Source: Paraburkholderia lacunae
Lineage (GTDB): Bacteria > Pseudomonadota > Gammaproteobacteria > Burkholderiales > Burkholderiaceae
Assembly: GCF_003353175.1 (NCBI RefSeq)
Contig: NZ_QHKS01000023.1
Span: 1-64,000 of the forward strand
Length of the DNA stretch: 64,000 nucleotides
Direction of reading: 5' to 3'
A program made the translations under genes and the position numbers. Of this stretch, positions 1 through 9,007 are shown in pieces; positions within the stretch are counted from its first letter, which is position 1, and each line of letters starts with the position of its first letter. Under the pieces are notes generated by a model that had not been told where the DNA came from, did not search any database, and was given only the letters and a program-made list of their open reading frames with translations.

Positions 1-354
1 ACCACTTCCAGCTTGAAGCTGGCGTCAAATTGTCGGCGCCTTCTTGTCATCTATTGTTTTTCCTCGTCGATTCCGGATTGTCCTCCTATCGACCTGTCCG
101 AGGAAATTAGACCACTACATCCCGCCACAGTCCCCTTAAGGATCGGCGGATCTCTTGCGGTCAACTGTGCTCTGTTTTGCAGGCCGTCGGCATCGTGCGA
201 CGGCCTGCCATATCCATAGTGAACGGCGCGCGCGGCCTGATAAACAGCGCACACAACCTACTCGGGTGGCGCCGCATCCTGCGCGCGCCGCTCAACGTGG
301 GTCGGCGCCTTTCGCGGCGTTGACCGCCCAATTTCTCATTCAAGGGAAACCAGC
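1..354. other. Non-coding leader of the accessory region with one hairpin
   Basis: I see no convincing gene here. A perfect 11-bp inverted repeat (arms 179-189 and 198-208, 8-nt loop) forms a strong hairpin, but no T-run follows on either strand, so it is not a typical intrinsic terminator. The stretch ends in the ribosome-binding site of the next gene (AAGGGA, about 8 bases before its ATG). Confidence 0.4.
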
Positions 355-978
355 ATGCAAGCCGTCTACGACTACCGATATGTGATCACATGCAGCAGCC
401 TGCCCAACGTATTCAAGCGGGAGTTCCGCAAGCTCGTCAGAAATAGAATTGACTCTTCGCTAGATGCGCGAACAGGCCGCCGTTACGCGGTTCCGGCCGA
501 AGCGCAATGTCGGAGAATTGCCGTTCTGCTTGAAGGGTTTCGGGTTCTGCGCGCGGGCGGCTTCGCGCCCGAAACCCCGTGGAACCTGAAGGGCAAGCAT
601 CTGCACTATCTGAGGGCCTGCTGGTCGTCCGAAGGCCTGCCAGAACAAGCAGTCGCCGATAGACTGAGGCACTGGCGTGAATTCGTCGTGTGGACCAACA
701 AGCGCGCGTTGCTTCCAATCCTAAGCGTGTTCCCACGAGAAGCCGAGCCGCGGTCGCCACATACGCGAGCGCCTAGCAGGGCGCTGGTACACGACGGCGC
801 GCTGCTCGCGATTCCGGTGCTCACGGAGGCCATAGTAATGGCCGCGCTTACAGAGCATCGCGGCAACTTGCGGAAGGCGGCCCGCGCGCTCGGTACCACG
901 ACGGGCGCGGTGTGCCATGCGCTGACCGGTGGTCGCGCACGCGATGAGGCCATTCCGGGGCTCACGATACTGAACTGA
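355..978 (+). CDS. Integrase N-terminal-domain-like protein with a C-terminal HTH, no catalytic domain
   Basis: 207 aa. Residues about 15-115 resemble the SAM-like DNA-binding N-terminal domain of phage-type tyrosine integrases: a basic start (FKREFRKLVRNR), a helix around LLEGFRVLRAGG, then NLKGKHLHYL and a helix ending in W-TNKRALLP. The R-H-R-Y catalytic domain that should follow is absent. Instead the last ~60 residues carry a Fis-like helix-turn-helix (EHRGNLRKAARALGTTTGAV). The start is supported by AAGGGA just upstream. It could be a truncated integrase with a readthrough tail or a stand-alone DNA-binding protein. The neighbouring relics suggest an old mobile element. Family placement is by eye. 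Confidence 0.55.
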   Translation: MQAVYDYRYVITCSSLPNVFKREFRKLVRNRIDSSLDARTGRRYAVPAEAQCRRIAVLLEGFRVLRAGGFAPETPWNLKGKHLHYLRACWSSEGLPEQAVADRLRHWREFVVWTNKRALLPILSVFPREAEPRSPHTRAPSRALVHDGALLAIPVLTEAIVMAALTEHRGNLRKAARALGTTTGAVCHALTGGRARDEAIPGLTILN

Positions 979-1239
979 CTGCGGACTCCGGACAGGCGCT
1001 AATAGGCCGTTTCCATCTTGGTCATGGGCGGAACCAGCATGCTGAAGAAACGGTTTGACCTGGTGGCTATACCGCCCTGCGCCTATGTCTGCGCGCATGA
1101 AGCCCGGCGCGACATCCAGGGTGTCGCGTCCCCACCGCCCGGCGCTACGGCCGCGCACGCCCTTTGCGTAACGCGACTGCGGTGAAACGGTGGTCTCGGT
1201 AGCGCTACATTGGAGCCCGAGCCCTCTGTACGGTAGCGG
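979..1239. other. Gene-poor stretch with one short open frame
   Basis: Only a 48-codon plus-strand open frame (1039-1185) is visible. It has a weak ribosome-binding site and no recognisable domain. I regard it as probable debris. Confidence 0.35.
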
Positions 1240-1500
1240 TTACTGTGTAGCTCAATGCCGTCATCCTGGTCCACGCACCCGGTGCCGGTTTTTTCGACCG
1301 CAGGAATGGATCATCCTGCAATCACGTCATTCGGCGTTTTCGTGATTGAAATGAAATACGGGCAGGCGTTGACGCGGATGGCGACACCGACGACACGCAA
1401 GCGCTCGTTAATGCCGATCAGTAACGGCTCGAGCGCAACTTACCGACGAAGTAGAGCGCATCAAAAGTACGTTGCTGCCATCGTTTGCCGCAACCGGGGG
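1240..1500 (+). pseudogene. Frameshifted relic of a NERD-domain gene
   Basis: The translation matches the core of the intact NERD protein at 2588-3301. One frame reads VILVHAPGAGF (intact copy: LILIHRPGAAF), and after a one-base shift it continues GMDHPAITSFGVFVIEMK (intact: EIDHLVVTPFGIFVIETK). The shift falls at a six-T run (1289-1294), consistent with one inserted T. A later stretch in another frame (VERIKSTLLP) resembles VSFVRSLLPP of the intact copy. Stops and frame changes rule out a functional product. The limits are approximate because similarity fades on both sides. Confidence 0.6.
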
Positions 1501-2587
1501 CTCTTGAGCGTTCGCTCGCCACGAGAAGCAGAATTTGCAAGCAAGGTTGTTTGAGCGTGGAACCTTCCGGGTACCTGTGGCAGCAGCAGTTCGCAGGCAA
1601 AGGAAGTTGACGGTCGCGAAATCGGATCATTTCCGATGCCATTCTCATACACACTGGTACTCGACCAGCCGCGTTGGCGGACCATCGCGCGCACGTATTG
1701 AGGCGATCGGCAACGCCGCCCAAGGGCTGCAGTAGTGAATCCCCGAGTGTAGGTGTCGGTCGATAGGACTGCGCCGGGGACGCCTGCAAAGTAGGCTGAG
1801 GGGTACCCCGTTACCGTACGTGATTGCGGACGGAATCTCTCACGACTTGCAAATAGCAACGAATAGTCAAATCTCTACCTGCCTGATACGAACTTCGTGA
1901 CGCTGACACCCATGGCCCTTAGCAGAGGCTTGCCGGCTATTGCTATCAACGATGCCGTCGCCGACAGGAGGAGAAAAAAATGAAATATTTCGGGCACCGG
2001 CCATATCGAAGGTTTGTCGTTCAACCTGCGTGAATAGGCCTATCTGCCGCCCGACGCATTCGAACAACCAGCGGCCGGCCGATCAGCGGATGCACACATC
2101 TGAGAGCCTTGCTTCGACAATTCCTGGAAGTTACGGCTTGCCTTAACACCAGGGAGGGGCCACCGATGACCTGCGAGGCTATGGCAACCCCACGCGCAGA
2201 AATGCCCCCCGACGTATCTCGCGAGACGCGGAGCGTCGCATTTGAGGCTGCAAGGCGCAACAGGCGAGCCACCGCGACGCCGATAGACGTCTCCGGGCTG
2301 GCCTTTCATCGAAGATTGACAGCGTATGCCAATAGCGAACCCAAACACTATCGCTCACCGGTTTGGAGGCGTCGCGTAGCGCGCCGACCAACGAATTGAG
2401 ACAAGTAACGGGGGACAGGAATCCGCTGGCTGCAAGGGGAATTTTGGATAGGTTCTGGAAGGACCTGGAGGCAAAGCGGGCCACTGGGGACGATCGGCGA
2501 TTCTGTAACGGTGGGACGAGACAGGTGACCTTGACTTGGCGGCGCGAGCAATAAGCTGGTCTTACGTCTTACTACAAGGAGATCGTT
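1501..2587. other. Over 1 kb without a convincing gene
   Basis: No full-length gene is visible. A protein-like frame runs 1603-1701 on the plus strand (starting EVDGREIGSF, ending RTIARTY then stop), but it has no start and may be a fossil. A very short open frame with a strong ribosome-binding site lies at 1980. The rest shows overlapping short frames on both strands without clear codon structure. Confidence 0.5.
1980..2033 (+). CDS. 17-codon open frame behind a near-perfect ribosome-binding site
   Basis: ATG at 1980 is preceded by AGGAGGAG and a run of A, an unusually good Shine-Dalgarno, but the frame ends after 17 codons (MKYFGHRPYRRFVVQPA). It may be the 5' end of a decayed gene, or a small leader peptide. 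No downstream gene is correctly placed to be controlled by it. The product is unknown. Confidence 0.22.
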   Translation: MKYFGHRPYRRFVVQPA

Positions 2588-3301
2588 ATGCTCATCGAAC
2601 TTTTCGGAGTTGGCGCCACGCTCGTGTGCGCCTATGCGTGTTTTCGTCGCGAAGACGAGCCTTCGCCGACGACCAGCGAGCTGGCGCAACCGCGATCGTC
2701 AGCGGCTGCGCGCGGTGTACTGGGTGAAGCGCTTGTTTCTACCGAATTGCGCCGGTGTTTGACCCGGCTGTGTGACAACAATTATCAGATATTCGACAGT
2801 CTGATCTTGATCCATAGACCTGGCGCTGCGTTTCCGACCGCCGAGATTGATCACCTGGTTGTCACGCCGTTTGGCATTTTCGTGATCGAGACCAAGCACT
2901 GGAGCGGCGTCGTCACGCGCGGTGACCGCGATGATACGCTGCGGCTTGCCATGCCCGACGGCCAGTGCTTCGTACGTACCTCGCCGCTCAAGCAAAACGC
3001 TGCCAAGGTAAGTTTCGTGCGCTCCTTGTTGCCCCCCCGGTTGTGGACGGTCGAAGGGTTGGGCGTCTTTTCTAACGAAGCAGCGCGGATTGACCCAGCA
3101 TTGCCGAGTGCCTTGCTCGAGTGCGGCGAGCTGTACCGGCATCTACGCACGCGGCAACAGCAGTTTGGCCTCCGAGGCGTGGGCAGGCTGCCAGTGCGAG
3201 TGATCTCCGAAGCGATACTCAAACACGCCGACACCCGACCTGAGGCGGGAATTGAGCACCGAACGCGCGTTCAGGCGAACTCGCGCGAGTTAGAGTCGTA
3301 A
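2588..3301 (+). CDS. Membrane-anchored NERD (nuclease-related) domain protein
   Basis: 237 aa. A hydrophobic N-terminal segment (about residues 1-20) is followed by a NERD domain (about 40-160) with its hallmark EIDHLVVTPFGIFVIETK. The E, D and ExK-type residues correspond to a restriction-endonuclease-like active site. NERD domains are known from plasmid-borne and defence-linked proteins and are thought to bind or cut nucleic acid; the role of this one is not known. The start has AAGGAG six bases upstream. The last ~80 residues show no domain I recognise. A broken relative lies 1.1 kb upstream, and no helicase or kinase partner is present. Confidence 0.8.
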   Translation: MLIELFGVGATLVCAYACFRREDEPSPTTSELAQPRSSAAARGVLGEALVSTELRRCLTRLCDNNYQIFDSLILIHRPGAAFPTAEIDHLVVTPFGIFVIETKHWSGVVTRGDRDDTLRLAMPDGQCFVRTSPLKQNAAKVSFVRSLLPPRLWTVEGLGVFSNEAARIDPALPSALLECGELYRHLRTRQQQFGLRGVGRLPVRVISEAILKHADTRPEAGIEHRTRVQANSRELES

Positions 3302-3420
3302 GTACGAATGGGCCGAGTCGCGAGTCGTCTTGCGCAAGGCACTCGAAGCAGTCGCGCGCGGCAGCGAGTGGTGCCCCCCAGACGGAGACGATGGGCGGCA
3401 TCACTGCCTTGCCGCGTAAG

Positions 3421-3990
3421 GAGGTCGAAATCATTGGCATCATCCGAGGGCACCGTGTTTCAGACCAACATTGTTACGCTGAATGCCATACAGGCTCGGA
3501 TTGTCTGGTCGCTTTTTCGCCGTGGGTCGCCTCGGAAGTGCGCAGCCTCGCGCAGCGTTCAGGCGCCGCGGCGAAGGAAATCAAGGCGCTGATCGGCGAA
3601 TCGGCCTTCAAGGTGGAGCAGGGCGCATCGCTCGTGTCCGACGCACAGAAGACGATTCAGGAGGCCATGGGCGCGGTCCAGCGCGTTACGGGCGTGATGA
3701 ACGAGATCGAAGCGTCCGCGCTCGAACAGAGCGACGGTATCGAACAGGTCAACAAGGCGGTCTCACAGATTGACGAAGTCACGCAGCACAACGCTGCGCT
3801 CGTCGAAGAGGCGGCTGCGGCGGCAAAATCTCTGGAAGAGCACGCGGTGGCGTTGCGTGATGCGGTGGCGGTATTTCGGCTTGACGGCAATGCATCAACC
3901 GTGGCCGGCGGTGAGGCAGCGTTGCTGGGTTCCCGCAACCGCAGTCGTGCATCGCTGCCGCACAACGCGTCACCTCTTCAAGCCACCTGA
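3421..3990 (+). pseudogene. 3' remnant of a methyl-accepting chemotaxis protein
   Basis: From about 3530 the frame gives the end of a chemotaxis signalling domain: VASEVRSLAQRS, AAAKEIKALIGES, then ASALEQSDGIEQVNKAVSQI and DEVTQHNAALVEEAAAAA. This is the cytoplasmic coiled coil that contacts CheA/CheW. Upstream, FQTNIVTLNA is readable in a different frame, and the hairpin-tip segment that should connect them (normally AVEAARAGEQGRGFAVVA) is garbled and partly deleted. The ligand-binding, membrane and HAMP parts are absent. It ends with a non-conserved tail. It looks like a recombination scar at the inner edge of the accessory region. Confidence 0.75.
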
Positions 3991-4174
3991 TCTGTGGACA
4001 TACTCTCCTCACCGGATTGCCACTGCGTCATCACGCGCCCGGCCATCCCCAGCGTCGCGACGACCCGGTGCGTCGCGCGCTCAGCCGTCGAGCAGACTGA
4101 AAGGAAGTTGCCTTGGCCCTAGCCTTCGGGCCAAGACGAGAATGTGCGCCAACCTCGCCTTGCTCTTACGAGCG

Positions 4175-5605
4175 CTATGCCTTCTCCGCACGCCCATACG
4201 TATCCTCGAATCGCACAATGTCATCTTCGCCGAGATAGGCGCCGGATTGCACTTCGATTAACTCGAGCGGGATCTTGCCCGGGTTCTTCAGGCGGTGCGT
4301 GATTCCAAGTGGAATATAGGTCGATTGGTTTTCTGTCACGATGAGCTCTTTGTCACCGTTCGTAACGAGTGCTGTGCCCTTTACGACGATCCAGTGCTCG
4401 GCACGGTGATGATGCATCTGCAGGCTCAACTGCGCGCCAGGGCGGACAACGATGCGCTTGACCTGGAAGCGGTCGCCACTGTCGATGCCTTCGTATGAGC
4501 CCCAGGGGCGTACCACACGACGATGCGTGACTGACTCGTGACGACCTGTCGCATTTAACTGGGCAACGATTTTCCTGACGTCCTGCACCTGGTCCCGATG
4601 GGCGACCAGTACGGCGTCAGCGGTTTCGACGATGACGACATTGTCGAGACCGATGGCGGCCACCAGTCGATGCTCTGCCCGCACATATGAGTTGGTCATA
4701 GCTTCGGTAAGGACGTCGCCGAGAAGCGAATTGCCTTGAACATCGCGTTCTGTAATGTCGGCAAGCGCTGTCCACGAGCCTATATCGTTCCAGCCAAGGT
4801 CCGTTACGGCAATGACCGCGGCGCGTTTCGTTTTCTCCATCACGGCGTGGTCGACCGATACGTTCGGGCACGAGGCAAAGGCGCGAGCGTCGAGACGAGT
4901 GAAGTCGTTGTCCTGCTGCGCTCCATCGAGTGCAAGTTCTGCCTGCGCGGCGATTTCTGGCGCGTGAAGGCGCAGTTCCTCCATGAAGGTAGAAGCTTGC
5001 AGCATGAACATGCCGCTGTTCCACAAGTAGCCGCCTTCGCGCAGGAAACGTTGCGCCGTGGCCTCGTCCGGCTTTTCGACGAAAGCGTCCACCGCGAACG
5101 CATGGATGTCCCCGTCGAGCTTCGCACCTGTACAGATGTAGCCATAGCCAGTGTGTGGCTCGGTTGGCGCAATACCGAAGGTAACCAGATAACCGTCTTT
5201 GGCGATCTGTGCCGCAGCTTCGGCTGCCTTGACGAACGCCGTCTCGCCGGTGATCACATGATCCGATGGCAGAACGAGCAGGAGGGCATCCGGGGACTCT
5301 CGCATCGCTGCCAGCGCGGCCACTGCAATGGCAGGCGCGGTGTTACGGCTGACAGGCTCCAGTACGATCGATGCCGCCGCAATATCTACCTGCCGCAACT
5401 GTTCGGCGACCAGAAAGCGCTGTTCATTGTTCGTAACGACAATTGGAGCAGCCACGTTACCGATAGCTCGCAGGCGCAATGCGGTTTGCTGAACCAGCGT
5501 GTTTTCGCCGGTCAACCTGAGATACTGCTTGGGGTATCCTCCGCGTGACATCGGCCATAGCCGGGTACCGCTTCCGCCGCAAAGAATCACTGGATGGATC
5601 TGCAT
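4175..5605 (-). CDS. manC: Mannose-1-phosphate guanylyltransferase / mannose-6-phosphate isomerase
   Basis: 477 aa, normal for the bifunctional AlgA/ManC/XanB type. The N-terminal nucleotidyltransferase half starts with the GTP-binding signature (CGGSGTRLWPMSR) and PKQYL and makes GDP-mannose from Man-1-P. The C-terminal cupin half (about 345-470; RPWGSYEGID, VRPGAQLSLQMHHHRAEHWIVV) is the phosphomannose isomerase domain with metal-binding His. I chose the ATG at 5605 because GGGAG lies seven bases upstream; an in-frame start seven codons earlier has no such site. With the phosphomannomutase at 10.6 kb it completes Fru-6-P to GDP-mannose. It is last in the minus-strand polysaccharide group. 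Confidence 0.93.
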   Translation of the reverse strand: MQIHPVILCGGSGTRLWPMSRGGYPKQYLRLTGENTLVQQTALRLRAIGNVAAPIVVTNNEQRFLVAEQLRQVDIAAASIVLEPVSRNTAPAIAVAALAAMRESPDALLLVLPSDHVITGETAFVKAAEAAAQIAKDGYLVTFGIAPTEPHTGYGYICTGAKLDGDIHAFAVDAFVEKPDEATAQRFLREGGYLWNSGMFMLQASTFMEELRLHAPEIAAQAELALDGAQQDNDFTRLDARAFASCPNVSVDHAVMEKTKRAAVIAVTDLGWNDIGSWTALADITERDVQGNSLLGDVLTEAMTNSYVRAEHRLVAAIGLDNVVIVETADAVLVAHRDQVQDVRKIVAQLNATGRHESVTHRRVVRPWGSYEGIDSGDRFQVKRIVVRPGAQLSLQMHHHRAEHWIVVKGTALVTNGDKELIVTENQSTYIPLGITHRLKNPGKIPLELIEVQSGAYLGEDDIVRFEDTYGRAEKA

Positions 5606-5953
5606 GGTCTGACTCCCGGGGTCCAAGAGTTGTTGTAGTTGGAGATGGGTATATTACCGTGCGCGTCAAACGTGTCATTGGGGCTCAAAATTGCACATGG
5701 ATATCTGCGCGCCTGGGCACTTTGAATGCCGTCCCAACAGCATGAGCGCTCGAATCAACGATGACTCGCATATGGACGCATACCGGTATGCCCCAGGAAG
5801 CTCGATCAGCGGGGCGAAAAATTGCCAGCATCTGCTGCGCGCCGCCGGAGAGCGTGCCGACCCACTTGATGGCGCTGTTCCTTGAGGTGCAGTTGGCGGC
5901 GGGGAAATCCCTGCCTGGCGATTCTCTGACTCCGCCGCCAACCGTCAATCAAC
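5606..5953. other. Intergenic region between galE and manC
   Basis: 348 bp with no gene I can support; the short frames in it lack family features. It carries a candidate promoter for manC near its left end, so manC may be transcribed separately from the upstream glycosyltransferase genes. Confidence 0.5.
5651..5678 (-). promoter_or_regulatory. Candidate sigma-70 promoter for manC
   Basis: On the minus strand ATGACA (5678-5673, five of six match to TTGACA), a 16-base spacer and TAATAT (5656-5651) lie about 45 bases upstream of the manC start. The -10 is imperfect and there is no independent support. Confidence 0.35.
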
Positions 5954-6976
5954 TCAAGCAAACCCCTTCGGATTCGTCGACTGCCACCGCCAGTGATCCG
6001 CACACATCCGCTCGATGCCGAACTCCGCACGCCAGCCGATGATCCGCTCGGCCGCAGCCGGATCGGCAAAGCACGAAGCCACATCGCCTGGCCGACGAGC
6101 CACGATCTCGTAAGGCACCGGGCGTCCGGCTGCCTTTTCGAACGCCTTGACGACGTCGATCACGCTATACCCTTGGCCGGTCCCGAGATTCACCACGAAA
6201 CTCGCATCGCGTTCGACCAGCGCATCGAGTGCCGCCAGGTGTCCGCGCGCCAGGTCCACCACGTGAATATAGTCACGCACCCCGGTGCCGTCAGGCGTCT
6301 CATAGTCGCCACCAAACACCCGCAGCTTCTCGAGCTTGCCGACAGCAACCTGCGCCACATACGGCATCAGATTGTTAGGAATGCCAGCGGGATCTTCGCC
6401 GATCAAGCCGCTCTCATGCGCGCCGACCGGATTGAAATAGCGCAGCGTCGCGATCCGCCACGAAGGATCGGCCACTTCCAGATCGCGCAGAACCTGCTCG
6501 GCAATCAGCTTCGACTGCCCATAAGGATTGGTTGCGGAAAGCGGAAACGATTCGTCGATCGGCGAACTCTTCGGCACGCCATACACTGTTGCCGATGAAC
6601 TGAACACGAACTGCTTCACGTTGCGATCGCGCATCACGCCGAGCAGTGTCAGCAAACTGCCGACGTTGTTGCTGTAGTACTCGATCGGCTTGGCGACCGA
6701 TTCGCCCACCGCCTTCAACGCAGCGAAGTGAATCGCGCCGGTGATCGGGTGTGCGTCGAAAATACGGTTGAGCGCCGCTTCATCGCGTGCATCGGCTTCG
6801 TAGAAGCTCACGGCCTTGCCGGTGATCTGCTCCACGCGCCGCAGCGATTCGCGATTGCTGTTCACGAGATTGTCGATTACCACGACGTCGAAACCACCGT
6901 TCAGCAGTTCGACACAGGTGTGCGAGCCGATAAAGCCTGCGCCGCCCGTTACCAGAATCGTGCCCTTCGTGGTCAT
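5954..6976 (-). CDS. galE: UDP-glucose 4-epimerase
   Basis: 340 aa, the usual GalE length. The N-terminal Rossmann motif TGGAGFIGSH (10-19) binds NAD. The catalytic Ser/Tyr/Lys set is visible as SSSATVYG (126-133) and Y152-GQS-K156. It interconverts UDP-glucose and UDP-galactose in the cytosol, supplying galactosyl donor for the adjacent glycosyltransferases. It starts 12 bases after the GT4 stop, so it is probably co-transcribed with it. Confidence 0.96.
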   Translation of the reverse strand: MTTKGTILVTGGAGFIGSHTCVELLNGGFDVVVIDNLVNSNRESLRRVEQITGKAVSFYEADARDEAALNRIFDAHPITGAIHFAALKAVGESVAKPIEYYSNNVGSLLTLLGVMRDRNVKQFVFSSSATVYGVPKSSPIDESFPLSATNPYGQSKLIAEQVLRDLEVADPSWRIATLRYFNPVGAHESGLIGEDPAGIPNNLMPYVAQVAVGKLEKLRVFGGDYETPDGTGVRDYIHVVDLARGHLAALDALVERDASFVVNLGTGQGYSVIDVVKAFEKAAGRPVPYEIVARRPGDVASCFADPAAAERIIGWRAEFGIERMCADHWRWQSTNPKGFA

Positions 6977-6988
6977 GCTGTTGCTCCG

Positions 6989-8137
6989 TTAAAGTAAGAC
7001 GCCCGTCATTTTCTGCACCAGGTCTTTATATGTATCGACGACCACGCGTTCGTCGAATTCTTCTGCGACTTTCTGTCGGCCGCGTTCTGCCATTGCGCGG
7101 CGCTCGGCGCCGCTCATGTCGAGCATCTGTGCCAGCTTCGCCGCGAGACTCTGCGCATTGCGCACTTCGCACAGCAATCCATTGACGCCGTCCTCCACCA
7201 CTTCACGGCAGCCAGGTACATCCGTCGTCACAATCGGCCGGCCCATCGCCGAGGCTTCCATCAGCGTGCGCGGCACGCCTTCGCGATACGACGGCAATAC
7301 GATGCAGTCCGCATCGGCGATGAAAGGCCGCACGTCGTGCGCCTCGCCAAGATACTCGATGATGCCTTCTTGTTCCCACGCGGCCACCTCTTCGCGTGTG
7401 ATCGCGCTGGGGTTGTCGACGCCAACCGGACCGAGCAATTGGAACCGCGCCTGAGGATAACGTTCACGCAACCGTCGCGCGGCTTCGACATATTCGCCCA
7501 CACCCTTGTCCCACAGGAGCCGCCCGATCAGCACAAACTTGAATTCGGCCCGCTCGCGTAGGGGCGTGAAGGTGAACTGTTCAAGATCGACGCCTTCGCC
7601 ATGCAGCAGACGCGCACGCTCAGGATGCACCAACAAATTCTGCTCGACAAATGCGGCCTGGTCGTCGCGATTCAGAAACCAGACTTCGCGCGGGAAGCGG
7701 AAGGCGAAACGGTACAGTTTTTTGGCGATTTGCGCGGCTCGGCTCTGCTGGATGAACACGTAACCGAGCCCTGTCGTCACCGCCACCGACTGCACGCCCG
7801 CCAGTTTCGCGGCGACCGAGCCATATATGTTCGGCTTGATCGTGTAGTGGAACACAACGTGCGGGCGAATGCTTCTATACAAACGATACAACGACAAAAG
7901 TGTGCGCAGGTCGTCACGCGGATTGGTGCCTTTGGACGCCACCGGCAATTCGATGCAGCGGCACCCCATCGCTGTGAGCAGCGCGAACGTGCGGTCGTGC
8001 GGCGCGAGTACCGTCACGTCGACACCGCGTCCGACCAGCATGCGAATCAGCCCTTGCCGATACGTATAGATTGCCCAGGCGGTGTTACAGACGAGTGTAA
8101 TGCGCAGCGCGGGCGTCGATTTCAAGGCAGGCTTCAT
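6989..8137 (-). CDS. Glycosyltransferase family 4 protein
   Basis: 382 aa, GT-B fold. The N-terminal half (ITLVCNTAWAIYTYRQGLIR, then VVFHYTIKPNIYGSVAAKLA) resembles CapM/PglA-type transferases. The C-terminal half has the family signature: VLIGRLLWDKGVGEYVEAA, then DCIVLPSYREGVPRTLMEAS with the E-x7-E pattern that contacts the nucleotide-sugar. It is predicted to be a cytosolic enzyme at the inner membrane adding a sugar to a lipid-linked acceptor. Donor and linkage cannot be read from sequence; galE next to it makes UDP-galactose or a related hexose plausible. Confidence 0.87.
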   Translation of the reverse strand: MKPALKSTPALRITLVCNTAWAIYTYRQGLIRMLVGRGVDVTVLAPHDRTFALLTAMGCRCIELPVASKGTNPRDDLRTLLSLYRLYRSIRPHVVFHYTIKPNIYGSVAAKLAGVQSVAVTTGLGYVFIQQSRAAQIAKKLYRFAFRFPREVWFLNRDDQAAFVEQNLLVHPERARLLHGEGVDLEQFTFTPLRERAEFKFVLIGRLLWDKGVGEYVEAARRLRERYPQARFQLLGPVGVDNPSAITREEVAAWEQEGIIEYLGEAHDVRPFIADADCIVLPSYREGVPRTLMEASAMGRPIVTTDVPGCREVVEDGVNGLLCEVRNAQSLAAKLAQMLDMSGAERRAMAERGRQKVAEEFDERVVVDTYKDLVQKMTGVLL

Positions 8138-8176
8138 GCGGGAACGGGCTCGACGGTGAATGACGGAGTAACGGAA

Positions 8177-9007
8177 TCAATGGCTCGCACGCGGCGCGAG
8201 CAACGTGCGTTTGACCCGCTGCAATGCGCGGTAAGGCGTGACGAGATGCAGCAGATTTTTAGCGAGACCCAGCCAGTCGTATAAATTGGTGACGTTGAAA
8301 TAGCGCAGTTGCAGCCGCAGTGTCGAGCTGACCTGACGGCGCCGTTTGGTCGCGCTGATGCCGCCTTCGTTCAGCTCGTAATAGAGCCCGAGCTCCGGCA
8401 GATTCGCACAGTCGTAGCGTTCCATCAGGCGCACAAACAGATCGAGGTCTTCGGCGGAAGGATACGCCGCGCGATAGTTGCCGACTGCGCGGACGGCGTC
8501 GATGCGCAGCATCATCGAAGGATGGGCGAGGCATGAGCGGAAGAAGCGCAGACGCCGGATCTCGTTCGGTTCGGCGGGCGGCGTCAGCATGAAGAGCGGT
8601 TTTCCCTCACGCGTGACCACCTGCGTCCACATGCCGAGGCCGGCCACTTGCGGATGCAACTCCATGAACACGCGCTGTTTGGCGAGCCGTTGCGGCACGC
8701 TGCGGTCGCCCGCGTCGATGCGCGCGGCGTAGCGGAAACCGCGCTGCGCAAGGGCGTCGATGCCGGTTTGCAGCGCGCGCTCGATGCCGCCGTTCTCCGG
8801 CATGCGCAGCACTTCGATATGCAGATTGGCGATCGCCGGCGCGGCGATCGGCGGCGTGCTGCCGTCGTCGACGATCAATACGTGGACCCGCGCGCTTTCG
8901 CTGAACGAGGCCAGCGTGAGATCGACGTCGGCCTGGCCGTTGTACGCGGGCAGCAGAACAGCGACGTCGTCGAGGGAAATCTGCGCGGCGGCGGATGAAT
9001 TCGTCAT
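8177..9007 (-). CDS. Glycosyltransferase family 2 protein
   Basis: 276 aa. The GT-A fold begins with VAVLLPAYNGQADVDLTLAS; LIVDDGST is the nucleotide-binding loop, and AARIDAGDRSVPQRLAKQ is the DxD-like metal region (IDAGD). SAEDLDLFVRL is the acceptor-side ED motif. The ATG at 9007 overlaps the flippase stop by four bases (ATGA), which indicates translational coupling and excludes the longer open frame that runs into the flippase gene. It is predicted to extend the repeat unit exported by that flippase. Confidence 0.88.
   Translation of the reverse strand: MTNSSAAAQISLDDVAVLLPAYNGQADVDLTLASFSESARVHVLIVDDGSTPPIAAPAIANLHIEVLRMPENGGIERALQTGIDALAQRGFRYAARIDAGDRSVPQRLAKQRVFMELHPQVAGLGMWTQVVTREGKPLFMLTPPAEPNEIRRLRFFRSCLAHPSMMLRIDAVRAVGNYRAAYPSAEDLDLFVRLMERYDCANLPELGLYYELNEGGISATKRRRQVSSTLRLQLRYFNVTNLYDWLGLAKNLLHLVTPYRALQRVKRTLLAPRASH

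Noticed and set aside
179..208. Hairpin near the window start, considered as a terminator of an upstream gene
   Set aside because: Stem is strong but there is no T tract on either strand and no gene end nearby to which it could belong.
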